Source: Anaerobacillus alkalilacustris (GTDB taxonomy: Bacteria > Bacillota > Bacilli > Bacillales > Anaerobacillaceae). From it: 59,265 nt of DNA. Made by a program: the position numbers and the translations under genes. The DNA lies in assembly GCF_001866005.1 (NCBI RefSeq), contig NZ_MLQR01000036.1:87380-146644 (forward strand), written 5' to 3'. Positions 28,324-37,163 of this stretch are shown here, in pieces (within the stretch, counting starts at the first letter, position 1; each line of letters begins with the position of its first letter). The notes under the pieces are model-generated. The model was given only the letters and a program-made list of their open reading frames with translations, made no database searches and was not told where the DNA came from.

Positions 28324-29301
28324 TTATTCAGTAATACCTTGCATAGCTGTAATTAATGCTAATTTGTAGACATCTTCTACATTACATCCACGAGATAAGT
28401 CGTTTACTGGTTTATTCAAGCCTTGAAGGATAGGTCCAATTGCCTCATATCCACCTAAACGTTGAGCAATCTTGTAACCAATATTCCCAGCTTCTAAGCT
28501 TGGAAATACAAACACATTTGCTTGCCCTTTTAATGGAGAATCTGGTGCTTTTGTTTCAGCTACCGATGGAACAAAGGCCGCATCAAATTGGAACTCACCA
28601 TCGATTAGTACGTCGGGAGCCATTTCTTGTGCCATTTTAGTTGCATCAGCTACCTTTTCAGTTTCCGGTGATACTGCTGAACCTTTTGTAGAGAAGCTAA
28701 GCATCGCAACTTTCGGGTCTACACCAAAAACGCGTGCTGTTTGTGCAGCTGCAACTGCAGTTTCAGCTAAATCCTTGCTATCAGGAGCAATATTAATTGC
28801 ACAATCAGCAAAAATTAAGCGCTCTTCTCCTTTTACCATAATGAAAACTCCAGAAGTTTTTTTAATTCCTTCTCTTGTCTTAATAATTTGTAAAGCTGGG
28901 CGAACTGTGTCTCCTGTGGAATGAGCTGCACCGCTTACAAGTCCAGCTGCTTTCCCCACGTAAACAAGCATTGTCCCAAAATAATTAACATTTAGTAGTT
29001 GTTTACGAGCATCTTCTTCAGTTACTTTTCCTTTTCTACGTTCTACAAACGCAGTTACTAACTCGTCATAATATGGATATTCAGCCGGATCAATAACCTC
29101 TACATTTTCAAGAGATAAACCGATTTCTTCTGCCTTTTCTGCTACATCTTCGTTATTTCCAACAACAATTGGATGTAATACCTTGTTGTCTGCAAGTTTA
29201 ATAGCAGCCTCTAAAACCCTTTTATCAGTTCCCTCAGGAAAAACAATTGTAGGGAACTCACTCTTTACTTTTGCTTCAATTTGTTCAAAAATTCCGCTCA
29301 C
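28324..29301 (-). CDS. pta: Phosphate acetyltransferase
   Basis: Interconverts acetyl-CoA and acetyl phosphate in the Pta-AckA overflow pathway. It has 325 residues, the short single-domain class. Family motifs are IVFPEGTDKRVLEAA, ENYFGT-type NYFGTMLVY, SGAAHSTGDTVRPALQI, MLSFSTKGSA and FVFPSLEAGNIGYKIAQRL. The GTG at 29301 is preferred (GGGGG eight bases upstream); an ATG seven codons earlier has a weaker AGGA site. Divergent from hemQ, as in B. subtilis. Confidence 0.95.
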   Translation of the reverse strand: MSGIFEQIEAKVKSEFPTIVFPEGTDKRVLEAAIKLADNKVLHPIVVGNNEDVAEKAEEIGLSLENVEVIDPAEYPYYDELVTAFVERRKGKVTEEDARKQLLNVNYFGTMLVYVGKAAGLVSGAAHSTGDTVRPALQIIKTREGIKKTSGVFIMVKGEERLIFADCAINIAPDSKDLAETAVAAAQTARVFGVDPKVAMLSFSTKGSAVSPETEKVADATKMAQEMAPDVLIDGEFQFDAAFVPSVAETKAPDSPLKGQANVFVFPSLEAGNIGYKIAQRLGGYEAIGPILQGLNKPVNDLSRGCNVEDVYKLALITAMQGITE

Positions 29302-29732
29302 TCTACTTCCCCCTAAAAACATTTAGAATCGTCCTATATTTTAAGCATACTCCTTCTTTTTAAAAAAATAAATAAAGATTTAACATGATAGCAAAGTTTA
29401 AATTTTCTGATATATTTATTTTTACTATTTTATGGGATTTTAAGTTCATAAAAACACAGTAAAACGAACTATTTGCTGAATAAAAAATACCAAATAGTGT
29501 AAGATACTATTAGCCTACCACGAAAATGAAATTTGTCTATTGTCTTCGTATATTTTCTACTAAAGTTTTTACACACTTCATCACTATCCGATTTTCGCTT
29601 ATCTCCCTCGTTACACCCATAAAGTTCACTACATTTGGTTTTTACCACTGTAAATAGTATAATAAACTTAGAAATAGAATTAAATAATTAATTTTAATTA
29701 TACAAGATTCGTTTGTTGAGGAGTGATATAAA
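29302..29732. other. Divergent intergenic region between pta and hemQ
   Basis: AT-rich and gene-free. It carries the predicted hemQ promoter; no structured RNA or repeat is seen. Confidence 0.5.
29635..29663 (+). promoter_or_regulatory. Predicted sigma-A promoter of hemQ
   Basis: TTGGTT (29635-29640), 17 bases, then TATAAT (29658-29663), with a 70-base leader and AGGAG before the start. Confidence 0.65.
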
Positions 29733-30476
29733 ATGAGTGAAGCAGCAAAAACCTTAGAAGGCTGGTACTGTTTACATGACTTTAGAGCGATTAATTGGGA
29801 AAAGTGGAAATTGTTATGTACTGAAGAGCAGGAGCAAATAACAAATGAATTTGTTTCTATATTAAAAAAGTGGGAGGACGCTGAAAAGGGGAAAGCTGGT
29901 AGTCATGCTTTATACAGTATCGTTGGGCAAAAAGCTGATATCATGATCATGATTCTTCGCCCAACGATGGAAGAAGTAAATGAAGTTGAAAACGCATTTA
30001 ATAAATCTCGTTTTGCTGAATATACCATTCCTACATATTCTTATGTTTCTGTCGTTGAACTGAGTAACTATCTCCCTTCTAACGTAGATCCAAATGAAGA
30101 TCCTGAAATTCAAGCACGCTTAAAGCCGACTTTACCTAAAGCAAAACACATTTGCTTCTATCCAATGAATAAGCGTCGTGAAGGTAATGATAACTGGTAT
30201 ATGCTTTCTATGGATGAGCGCCGTTCCTTAATGCGTAGCCACGGTATGATTGGTAGAGGGTATGCCGGAAAGGTAAAGCAAATCATTACAGGTTCTGTCG
30301 GATTTGATGACTGGGAATGGGGGGTAACACTTTTTTCAGACGATGTTTTACAATTTAAAAAACTCGTATATGAAATGCGTTTTGACGAAGTTAGTGCTCG
30401 ATACGGAGATTTCGGTTCATTCTTTGTAGGAAACATCCTATTAAAAGAATCACTCCCTAGCTATTTACACGTCTAA
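29733..30476 (+). CDS. hemQ: Coproheme decarboxylase HemQ
   Basis: Last enzyme of the coproporphyrin-dependent heme pathway of Gram-positive bacteria, oxidatively decarboxylating coproheme to heme b. It has 247 residues of the chlorite dismutase fold. The reactive tyrosine is Y143 in [10 protein letters not shown] with the following lysine, and the proximal heme histidine is H170 in [15 protein letters not shown]. The tail [13 protein letters not shown] is characteristic. This is ywfI of the B. subtilis map, next to pta. Confidence 0.95.
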   Translation: MSEAAKTLEGWYCLHDFRAINWEKWKLLCTEEQEQITNEFVSILKKWEDAEKGKAGSHALYSIVGQKADIMIMILRPTMEEVNEVENAFNKSRFAEYTIPTYSYVSVVELSNYLPSNVDPNEDPEIQARLKPTLPKAKHICFYPMNKRREGNDNWYMLSMDERRSLMRSHGMIGRGYAGKVKQIITGSVGFDDWEWGVTLFSDDVLQFKKLVYEMRFDEVSARYGDFGSFFVGNILLKESLPSYLHV

Positions 30477-30492
30477 TGAAAAAAGATAAATC

Positions 30493-30528
30493 GAGTATAA
30501 AACAGGATTAGGTTTTATACTCTTTTTT
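30493..30528 (+). terminator. Terminator of hemQ
   Basis: GAGTATAAAAC pairs perfectly with GTTTTATACTC and is followed by TTTTTTCG. Confidence 0.85.
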
Positions 30529-30910
30529 CGTTTTGAAGAAAAAACATTACACCACCTATCCATATCATCGCACAGAAATCTCCGGAAACGATCATATTAA
30601 CTAACACACTTCTTATAGGATAGAGCATTTCCGAAAACTATCCGTGCAAATACGTGGGCCCAACGCACATAAATTCTACTCTCATTCGTTTACGAGCTAA
30701 GCTCACTATTTTCTAGTCCCACAAACCCCAATCATCATTTTTAACTCACCTTTAGATGAGATCAACACTCAATCTCTTGTCATCCTACTTCCATAATTGT
30801 AAAATTCCCGATTCATATTTCCATAAGCTCACTCATAGAAATAAAATAGTGCAAGAAAGCAATCGAAATGATATGTTGATAAACTTTGTAGCTCGTACTA
30901 CCAACAAGAT

Positions 30911-30942
30911 TTCTATTTGCGTTGTAACCTCAACATACATCT
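30911..30942 (+). promoter_or_regulatory. Possible sigma-E promoter of cwlJ
   Basis: CATACATCT at 30934-30942 resembles the sigma-E -10 CATACANT, with TTCTATTT about 15 bases upstream as a weak -35. B. subtilis cwlJ is expressed in the mother cell under sigma-E, which is the main reason for the call. Confidence 0.3.
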
Positions 30943-30977
30943 TTGTAGCTTTACATAAATTCGGGAGGTGAGAGTAG

Positions 30978-31409
30978 ATGGCAGTCATTAAAGCTACGGA
31001 TAATGACATTAGGGTGTTAGCTAGGTTAATGAGAGCGGAAGCAGAAGGTGAAGGAGAGCTTGGGATGTTAATGGCGGGAAATGTTATGGTTAATCGCACC
31101 CGCGTAAATTGTCTTGATTTTGGAGATATAAATACCATTGAAAGAATGGCTTTTCAATCTCCAGGAGGATTTGAGGCAGTTCAAAAAGGATATTTTTATC
31201 AACATGCTAGAGACAAGGAAATGCGCCTTGCAAGAAGAGTCGTAAATGGAGAAAGGCATCATCCAGCTGAATTCGCTTTATGGTTTTTTAGGCCTGATGG
31301 TTCATGTCCTGCTCAATGGTGGGGCTATTGGAATTCAGGAAGATACAAACTACACTGTTTCTATACACCTTTAGCTAGCCAATGTCCAGCTGTTTATTCA
31401 ACATATTAA
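30978..31409 (+). CDS. cwlJ: Spore cortex-lytic hydrolase CwlJ
   Basis: Cell-wall hydrolase (Hydrolase_2/SleB-type catalytic domain) of 143 residues that degrades spore cortex at germination and is activated by calcium-dipicolinate. The catalytic glutamate is in LMRAEAEGEGELGM; AGNVMVNR, FQSPGGFEAV and FYTPLA-like tail motifs follow. It lacks a signal peptide and a peptidoglycan-binding domain, as CwlJ does (unlike SleB). RBS GGGAGGTGA. Followed by gerQ, as in B. subtilis. Confidence 0.92.
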   Translation: MAVIKATDNDIRVLARLMRAEAEGEGELGMLMAGNVMVNRTRVNCLDFGDINTIERMAFQSPGGFEAVQKGYFYQHARDKEMRLARRVVNGERHHPAEFALWFFRPDGSCPAQWWGYWNSGRYKLHCFYTPLASQCPAVYSTY

Positions 31410-31460
31410 TATTTTTAGTAAAACCGTTTCTAAAATTTCTAATATACGAGGAGTGATTTC

Positions 31461-31931
31461 ATGTATCAACAACAACCTTGGATGCAATTTCAAGCAGCAC
31501 CCAAAACACAAGAAGCACCTGCCCTTCCGTATCAAGTTCCACCACAGCAGCCCGTTTGGCCAGGCGCTGCTATGCAACCAGGATTTCCACAAGGATTTCC
31601 ACCGGGGTTTCCACAACCTTTCCCAACGCCACAACAGCCTGGGATGTTACCCCTTGAGCAATCGTATATTGAGAATATCTTACGCTTAAATAGAGGAAAA
31701 GTAGGAACGTTTTACATGACATTTGAAAATAATCAAGAATGGAATGCGAAAATTTTCAGAGGCGTTGTTGAAGAGGCTGGACGCGATCACATCATTATTA
31801 GTGATCCTCAATCCGGAACGTACTTCCTCCTTCTTATGATCAATTTGGATTATGTCACATTTGAAGAACCTCTTGAATATGAGTACCCAATTGGTGTACC
31901 CGCGTCACTGGCACAATATTCACCTAGATAG
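31461..31931 (+). CDS. gerQ: Spore coat protein GerQ
   Basis: Inner-coat protein of 156 residues required for CwlJ placement and cross-linked by transglutaminase Tgl. The N-terminal half (about 1-70) is rich in Gln and Pro with repeated FPQGFPPGF-type segments. The conserved C-terminal domain begins at PLEQSYIENILRLNRGK and contains VEEAGRDHIIISDPQSG. GAGGAG precedes ATG at 31461. Probable cwlJ-gerQ operon; the gap is 51 bases. Confidence 0.92.
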   Translation: MYQQQPWMQFQAAPKTQEAPALPYQVPPQQPVWPGAAMQPGFPQGFPPGFPQPFPTPQQPGMLPLEQSYIENILRLNRGKVGTFYMTFENNQEWNAKIFRGVVEEAGRDHIIISDPQSGTYFLLLMINLDYVTFEEPLEYEYPIGVPASLAQYSPR

Positions 31932-31934
31932 CAA

Positions 31935-32212
31935 GAAAAGTGCAAGGCGCCCGCCTATCCGCGACAAACACTGGAAGACCTGCTCGTAGCGGTCGGGTTT
32001 TTGACCGAAATCTATGTGCTTCTGCGTCTTCTAGCATAGCTTCGTAGCAAGCTTCCTCGAAGCAGTGTTTTGTGCGACGAGTAAACGCAGGAGCAAAGCT
32101 GCATGAAGCTAATCTACGAAGGATCTCAAGCAGTAATTGAATTCCGTTGCTTGACTGAAGTGACCGAGCTCGTAGGCTGCTTGCGCTAGACAGCTTTTAG
32201 AATTAATGAATT
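31935..32212 (+). repeat. Long copy of the GCTAGACA dispersed repeat family
   Basis: Starts AAGAAAAGTGCAAGGCGCC and ends TGCTTGCGCTAGACAG. It contains GACCGAGCTCGTAGGCTGC shared with 60-133, and CTCAAGCAGTAAT also shared with the window start. No coding frame is convincing. The 100 bases after it also lack genes. Confidence 0.6.
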
Positions 32213-32290
32213 CTTAATTTCAAAAACAAAAGGTCCCATGTACTTAACGGGGTCCGTTACCTATCGCAAACATTAAAAATGTATTATTAA

Positions 32291-32330
32291 TTGACCGTCA
32301 AATTTTATGCTAATTTGACGGTCAATTTTT
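32291..32330. terminator. Orphan terminator-like hairpin
   Basis: TTGACCGTCAAATT (32291-32304) pairs perfectly with AATTTGACGGTCAA (32312-32325), followed by TTTTT. It is 360 bases past gerQ with no closer gene. Confidence 0.55.
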
Positions 32331-32486
32331 GTTGATATAAAAGGATTTCCTAAAAAATTTATACAAAATATGTATCACAAAATGTTATACCAGTTGTCCA
32401 TAGACACCAGCCAGTATATATTTACATTTCTATATACAATTTCATACACATTAATCCGGACATAAATTTACTAATAAAAAAGTTGT

Positions 32487-32822
32487 ATAAAGCCGATGAA
32501 GGACAAAATCAGCCTGAAACGCATGCTTAGTGGACTTCATAGAGCCGATGAAGGACAAAATTAAGCTGAAACGAATGCTAAGTGGACTTCATAAAGCCGA
32601 TGAAGGACGAAACTAAACTGAAACGCATGCTTAGTGGACTTCATAAAGCTTATGAAGGACAAAACCAGGCTGAAACGAATGCTAAGTGGACTTCATAAAG
32701 CCGATGAAGGACGAAACTAAACTGAAACGAATGCTAAGTGGACTTCATAAAGCTTATGAAGGACAAAACTAAACTGAAACGAATGCTTAGTGGACTTCAT
32801 AAAGCCTATGAAGGATTGCACT
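32487..32822. repeat. 52-bp tandem repeat array (about 6.5 copies)
   Basis: The motif AGCCGATGAAGGAC or AGCTTATGAAGGAC recurs at 32491, 32543, 32595, 32647, 32699, 32751 and 32803, exactly 52 bases apart. Each unit ends GTGGACTTCATAA. ATGAAG and CTTCAT in each unit can pair. Variants GCCGATG and GCTTATG are interleaved. Confidence 0.92.
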
Positions 32823-32859
32823 AACTAACGCGGCGATACTTCAATCAGATATTCAAACA

Positions 32860-32990
32860 AGGCTGTTTTCACAAGGGTTGTTGTGATTGAATTTCTTCCA
32901 GGACTATAGTGGAATGGAGCGGAAGGCAGCACTTGACTCCTGCGGGAAAAAGAGGAAAAGTACCTACAACAAAGTATACGAAAACAGCCA
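32860..32990. repeat. Common Bacillaceae intergenic sequence
   Basis: AATGGAGCGGAAGGCAGC followed by TTGACTCCTGCGGGAAAAAG. I recall variants of this block in many Bacillus intergenic regions. GGCTGTTTTC at about 32862 and GAAAACAGCC at about 32980 are inverted and bound it. Confidence 0.4.
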
Positions 32991-33045
32991 AAAAATCTGG
33001 AATGTTCAATCGAATTAATGATTGATCTATTTTTTTATATTAGGA

Positions 33046-33072
33046 TATAAAAAAGCACCGCAAATGCGGTGC
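33046..33072 (-). terminator. Terminator of ywdK
   Basis: GCACCGC and GCGGTGC form the stem, followed by TTTTTTATA on the minus strand. Confidence 0.75.
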
Positions 33073-33166
33073 AATTAGTTATACGTGTTGGCTGCATTTC
33101 TTTTGCCATTTATGGTTTTGCGATAGCAAACGGAACCCGTTACATGTTACTGGGATCTTTTTGTTT

Positions 33167-33544
33167 TTATGAGAAACTTTTTAACGCACCAAAGGCAAGT
33201 AAAATCCACCCTACGATGAATAGAACACCACCAATCGGTGTGATGGCTCCTAATATTTTCACTCCCGAAATACTTAATACATATAAACTTCCTGAAAAAA
33301 AGATGACACCTAAAACAAACGACCATCCTGCCCAAAATAAAATTGTTGGATCACCTAAACGATCACTGATAATTGCAACAAGAATTATCGCAACGGCATG
33401 GATCATATGATACTGTACACCCGTTTGATAAATATTAAACATTTTTTCCGTTAATTTCGGCTGTAAACCATGTGCCCCAAAAGCACCTAAACCTACCGCT
33501 ATAGCCATGTTAATACTACCAATTAATAAAAATAAATTTAACAT
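33167..33544 (-). CDS. ywdK: DUF423 membrane protein (YwdK)
   Basis: A 125-residue inner-membrane protein with four predicted helices. The family motif is GLGAFGAHGL near residue 18, followed by YQTGVQYHMIHAVAII, SGSLYVLSISGVKILGAITPIGG and GWILLAFGAL. Function is unknown. GGAG lies eleven bases before ATG at 33544. Located between gerQ and ywdI, as in B. subtilis. Confidence 0.88.
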   Translation of the reverse strand: MLNLFLLIGSINMAIAVGLGAFGAHGLQPKLTEKMFNIYQTGVQYHMIHAVAIILVAIISDRLGDPTILFWAGWSFVLGVIFFSGSLYVLSISGVKILGAITPIGGVLFIVGWILLAFGALKSFS

Positions 33545-33623
33545 GTGTAACTATGCTCCTTTACATTAATGTTATTGTGGATCAATAATAGCATAGTTAC
33601 TTTAGGCATTCCAAAAAATTGAA

Positions 33624-33938
33624 CTATCGATTCGATAAATATACTTTCAATGCCTTTATCATGTTAGCTGCTTCCTCATTGTTAGATGCATGAACGACAA
33701 TATGATCTCCATTCAAATCGACTTGAACGTTTTCAAAACCTTGTCGTTCTAGAAAATCACCAATTACGTGAAAATCTTCATTTTGAGCAAGTAAAGACTT
33801 TTCACCAATATAATTATCTTCTACATACACGTCATAACGATCTTCTGATAGTTTTAATGAATCTACGTCGCCGCCTACAACGTTAAAAAAAATTGGAAAA
33901 CCTACACTGCTTCCAGTATTTATTCCATAATACATCAT
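33624..33938 (-). CDS. Hypothetical protein, about 104 residues
   Basis: Not recognised. It starts MMYYGINTGSSVGFPIFFNVVGG, then has an alternating acidic/hydrophobic C-terminal two thirds without membrane segments or catalytic motifs. GGGGG lies five and eight bases before two adjacent ATGs (33938 and 33935). The reading is open, has normal codon usage and lies in the ywdK-ywdI interval, where B. subtilis also has small uncharacterised genes, so I think it is real. Confidence 0.6.
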   Translation of the reverse strand: MMYYGINTGSSVGFPIFFNVVGGDVDSLKLSEDRYDVYVEDNYIGEKSLLAQNEDFHVIGDFLERQGFENVQVDLNGDHIVVHASNNEEAANMIKALKVYLSNR

Positions 33939-34019
33939 TAAGACCCCCAATTAACATTTTTATTACTTTTCTTAATCTGTTCGTAATAATGCTAAATTAT
34001 TTATATCATACAAATTTTA

Positions 34020-34400
34020 AGTCACTAAGATACTTTATCTATTTGAGGAGACTGCTGATAAAGTCCAAATTTTTTAATCTGAAAAATAATATTCAAAAAA
34101 CGAGCCTCTAGAATCGCTTCTAAGGCTCGTTTGAGAGTTAGGGAGACATTTTCGGCCTCCCTATAATCATTCGTTTTTCAAAAACATTCACTTTTTCAGT
34201 GCCCTTCTATTTGAGGGGGAGGTTCTCAACTAGATAAAGCTGAACTTCAATTTGTAGGGGTTTTCATTCATCCCCCACCTAAACTCGACTTTCTTAAGGT
34301 TTGAGGTATGGGACTTACTGCCTGTTAATAGTGGGATAAATAAGAAAGAAGTTCACTCAACTAAAAATCAAGTGTCAACTAATCGTAAATCCCGGGTGAC
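34020..34400. mobile_element. Possible insertion-sequence end remnant
   Basis: GAGGAGACTGCTGATAAAGT at 34046-34065, followed by CCAAATTTTTTAATCTGAAAA, and two hairpins resemble, from memory, the terminal region of IS1182-family elements of Bacillaceae. No transposase frame remains. The rest to 34400 is gene-free and contains GGGGGAGG and CCCCCACC blocks. Confidence 0.3.
34090..34132 (-). terminator. Strong terminator downstream of ywdI
   Basis: AAACGAGCCT and AGGCTCGTTT form the stem; the minus strand continues TTTTTTGAATATT. It is 270 bases from ywdI and could belong to the presumed mobile remnant. Confidence 0.6.
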
Positions 34401-34676
34401 CTAAAAATCAAATAAACTATCACTAGATGGTTTTTCTAATTGAACTTTTTGCTTTTGTTCCGGTTGTTTGGAGTTTTCTATAGAAGGATTTTTGATTACT
34501 GGTGTTGAAACTGAAATTTGCTCTTCTGGAGTTGCTTCAAGAAGTAAATCACAGTATGCCTTAATACTAATTAACTCTTCCTTCAACTTCTTTTGTTCTT
34601 GATTAGCTAATGCAAATTTAATTTCCTGTACTTTTTCTTCTAGCTTTTTTACAATGGTTTCCGTTCCTATATTCAT
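34401..34676 (-). CDS. ywdI: DUF5327 family protein (YwdI)
   Basis: A 91-residue protein with an N-terminal helix/coiled-coil (about 1-50, TETIVKKLEEKVQEIKFALA) and a low-complexity tail rich in Pro, Glu and Lys that ends SDSLFDF. I recognise it as YwdI by this architecture and by its place before ung. Unknown function. AAAGGA lies upstream of ATG at 34676. The sensor kinase gene ends 36 bases upstream, so co-transcription is likely. Confidence 0.72.
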   Translation of the reverse strand: MNIGTETIVKKLEEKVQEIKFALANQEQKKLKEELISIKAYCDLLLEATPEEQISVSTPVIKNPSIENSKQPEQKQKVQLEKPSSDSLFDF

Positions 34677-34712
34677 TTCTAACTAGTCCTTTCTTTATTT
34701 ACCGATTGTTTA

Positions 34713-36887
34713 CTACCCGTTCTCTTTTATATTACTTCCCTTACAAATAGGGATTATTGGCAAGGTAATCGTAAATGTACTCCCTTTTCTTTCTTCACTC
34801 AAAACATCAATCGTACCTTGCATTTCTTCAATGACTCGGAAGCTAGTTGACATTCCTAACCCTGTTCCTGTATCTTTCGTTGTAAAAAAAGGAGTTCTTA
34901 GTTTCTCAAGCGTTAGAGGATCCATCCCTATCCCAGTATCCTTTATATAAATACATACTTTATTTTCCTCAGTTAAATGCTTTGTTCCTACAAATAATGT
35001 ATCTCCCACGTCCATAGCTTCAATAGCATTTTGAATAATATTCATACATGCTTGTTGGACTTTAAGTGGGTCAATAAAAATAAGTGGTACAGTTTCAAAC
35101 TCGGTTACTAAATTCATACCTTTATTTTTTAGTTGTGACGTTTCTAATACAAGCATTTCTTCTAGTAAAAGTTGAATATTTGTTTGCCTATATTGTCCTT
35201 TAGATTTTGATTTTGCAACATTTAATAAGTCGGTAACAATATAATTGACTCTGTCAATTTCTTTAATAATAATGTCAAAATAACTTTTTTTTGATCCCAT
35301 TTCCTCTTCTCTAAATAGTTGAATAAACCCACGTATTGTAGCAATAGGGTTACGAATTTCATGCGCTAAACCAGCTGACATTTCTCCAACAACCTTTAGC
35401 TTTTCAGAATGAACAAGCTCAAGCTCCATCTGACGTTTGTCAGAAATATCACTAATCATAATTAGTAGCTCTTCTTGAAGATCGTTATTGTCTAAAGATG
35501 GAAGCGTAGTTAAACTAACAAGATAGTACCAACTTTTTTTACCTACCTGCCACTGAACTTCATATTTTTTTGGTGTCTCTTTCTCGAGGTAATTCATGAT
35601 CTGACTTGATGACACGAACTCCCGAAAGTGGGTAGACTTCCTAATAACATCATCAATACTAAAATTAATAACCTCTTTTCTAGAAATTGCAAACATTTCT
35701 TCACACATTTGATTAAACATTGTTATCTTTGTTGACCGTTTATTGATAATAAAAACACCGTTATCGGTTGTTTCTAAGATTAATGTAGATTTTTTATGAC
35801 CACTTTCACGTTCAGCTAATTTTTTTGTCATCACTGTAAAGGTGCCATTCAAACGCTCAATCTCTTTATATGATTGTTTTACAAGTGGTGAAATTGGCTT
35901 TCCAACAGCAAATTCAGACGTTGCTGCTACTAATTTTTCGACTGGACTTACTATGTATTTTGAAAATTTAAATACAGCAATCGTAACAATAATCCAAACA
36001 CTTCCCATAATAAGCACATAATTCTTAAAAAGGTTATGTAACGGAGCAAATAACGCACTTTGCGAAACCGTAATTGCTACGAACCAATCATTATCAAAAC
36101 CATTAATTTTTTCAATCTGCGTGTAAGCTGTTACTTCTTTAGCCTCTTTATCATAGAAAATGTTTCTTTCACGACTCAAGCTGATAATATCAGCGGCTGT
36201 CAAATTAGTTTTTTGGAAATAGTTTTCGGTTAAAATTTTATTTTGATCAGGATGAGCAATAATATCTCCATTCTTATTTAATAAATAAGCATAACCGTTT
36301 AACGAAACCATTTGCTCATGATTTGCAAATGTTTGAAATTTGTCCCAAATATAGTTTACATTAAAAGATGGTGAAATTACTCCAATTACTTCTTTTTGCG
36401 CATTGAAAACAGGGGCTGCCATAACTAAGATAGGTTCTTCTAAAACAGGAGAGAGGTAAATATCAGAAATGTAACTTTCGCCTTCTTTTGCAATTTCAAA
36501 CCACTTTCGACTGCTAAAGTCCTGCCCGATGACAATATCAATCATACTAGTAAAAACTCTTCCATCAGGCTTAACGAATATAGTATCTGAATATATATCA
36601 TATATGTGTAAAAAGCCTTCAAATTGCACTTTTATTTCTTCATTTGTAGCACTTGGGTCTTTTAACACAGAGTTAGTGGCTAAATACTTCAAATTTGATA
36701 TCTGTTCTAAAAGAAGTTGTTGAATTTCTGATGCTATATAATTAGAGTGACTAAGTAACGATTGTTCAATTTGTTTTGTAAGCTCTTGTTTTTGTGATTG
36801 ATAAGAAATATAACTTACAAACAAAAGTGGTATGAAAGTCGTTAATAAAAAGAAAACAAGTAGTTTCGCTCTCAAAGTTTTAAACAT
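34713..36887 (-). CDS. Membrane sensor histidine kinase (dCache-HAMP-PAS-HisKA-HATPase)
   Basis: Orphan histidine kinase of 724 residues. One helix is at about 8-28; the extracellular dCache domain spans about 35-285 (AYLLNKNGDIIAHPD is typical), then a second helix (about 290-309). Next come HAMP (310-360), PAS (365-485), HisKA with H509 in GLAHEIRNPIATIRGF, and HATPase with DTGIGMD (650-656) and GTGLGMS (674-680). No response regulator is adjacent. The phosphoacceptor region resembles Bacillus sporulation kinases KinA-KinE, and dCache plus kinase is the KinD layout, so it may feed the Spo0F phosphorelay. Confidence 0.85.
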   Translation of the reverse strand: MFKTLRAKLLVFFLLTTFIPLLFVSYISYQSQKQELTKQIEQSLLSHSNYIASEIQQLLLEQISNLKYLATNSVLKDPSATNEEIKVQFEGFLHIYDIYSDTIFVKPDGRVFTSMIDIVIGQDFSSRKWFEIAKEGESYISDIYLSPVLEEPILVMAAPVFNAQKEVIGVISPSFNVNYIWDKFQTFANHEQMVSLNGYAYLLNKNGDIIAHPDQNKILTENYFQKTNLTAADIISLSRERNIFYDKEAKEVTAYTQIEKINGFDNDWFVAITVSQSALFAPLHNLFKNYVLIMGSVWIIVTIAVFKFSKYIVSPVEKLVAATSEFAVGKPISPLVKQSYKEIERLNGTFTVMTKKLAERESGHKKSTLILETTDNGVFIINKRSTKITMFNQMCEEMFAISRKEVINFSIDDVIRKSTHFREFVSSSQIMNYLEKETPKKYEVQWQVGKKSWYYLVSLTTLPSLDNNDLQEELLIMISDISDKRQMELELVHSEKLKVVGEMSAGLAHEIRNPIATIRGFIQLFREEEMGSKKSYFDIIIKEIDRVNYIVTDLLNVAKSKSKGQYRQTNIQLLLEEMLVLETSQLKNKGMNLVTEFETVPLIFIDPLKVQQACMNIIQNAIEAMDVGDTLFVGTKHLTEENKVCIYIKDTGIGMDPLTLEKLRTPFFTTKDTGTGLGMSTSFRVIEEMQGTIDVLSEERKGSTFTITLPIIPICKGSNIKENG

Positions 36888-37134
36888 ATCGTACTGCCAC
36901 CCCTAAATCATCAATTTACCAATATGTTCTATTATAGTATAAACGTACTAAAAATGTTTTATGTTCGGCATTTTTTTTTTTTAAAATAGCATATTTCAAA
37001 ATTTATACATACGTCGCTTTATTTTTTCTAACAAATGATAGCACCTTTTAAAAATGTCTTTATTTTAGAAATTACTAGGTCGAAATTTTTACAGACAAAG
37101 GATACTTATTATGAAATTCAATCAAAACTAATAA

Positions 37135-37157
37135 AAAGAGGCTATGAAAGCCTCTTT
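37135..37157 (-). terminator. Terminator of ykwC
   Basis: AAAGAGGCT and AGCCTCTTT around ATGAA, followed by TTATTAG on the minus strand; it begins seven bases after the stop. Confidence 0.65.
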
Positions 37158-37163
37158 AAAATT

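Larger units (their letters stand above)
30477..30977. other. 500-bp region between hemQ and cwlJ
   Basis: Begins with the hemQ terminator. The remaining sequence shows no gene, repeat or long hairpin that I can recognise. The last 60 bases hold a possible sporulation promoter for cwlJ. Confidence 0.45.

Noticed and set aside
32487..32822. CRISPR array
   Set aside because: The whole 52-base unit is repeated with point variants; there are no unique spacers and no cas genes.
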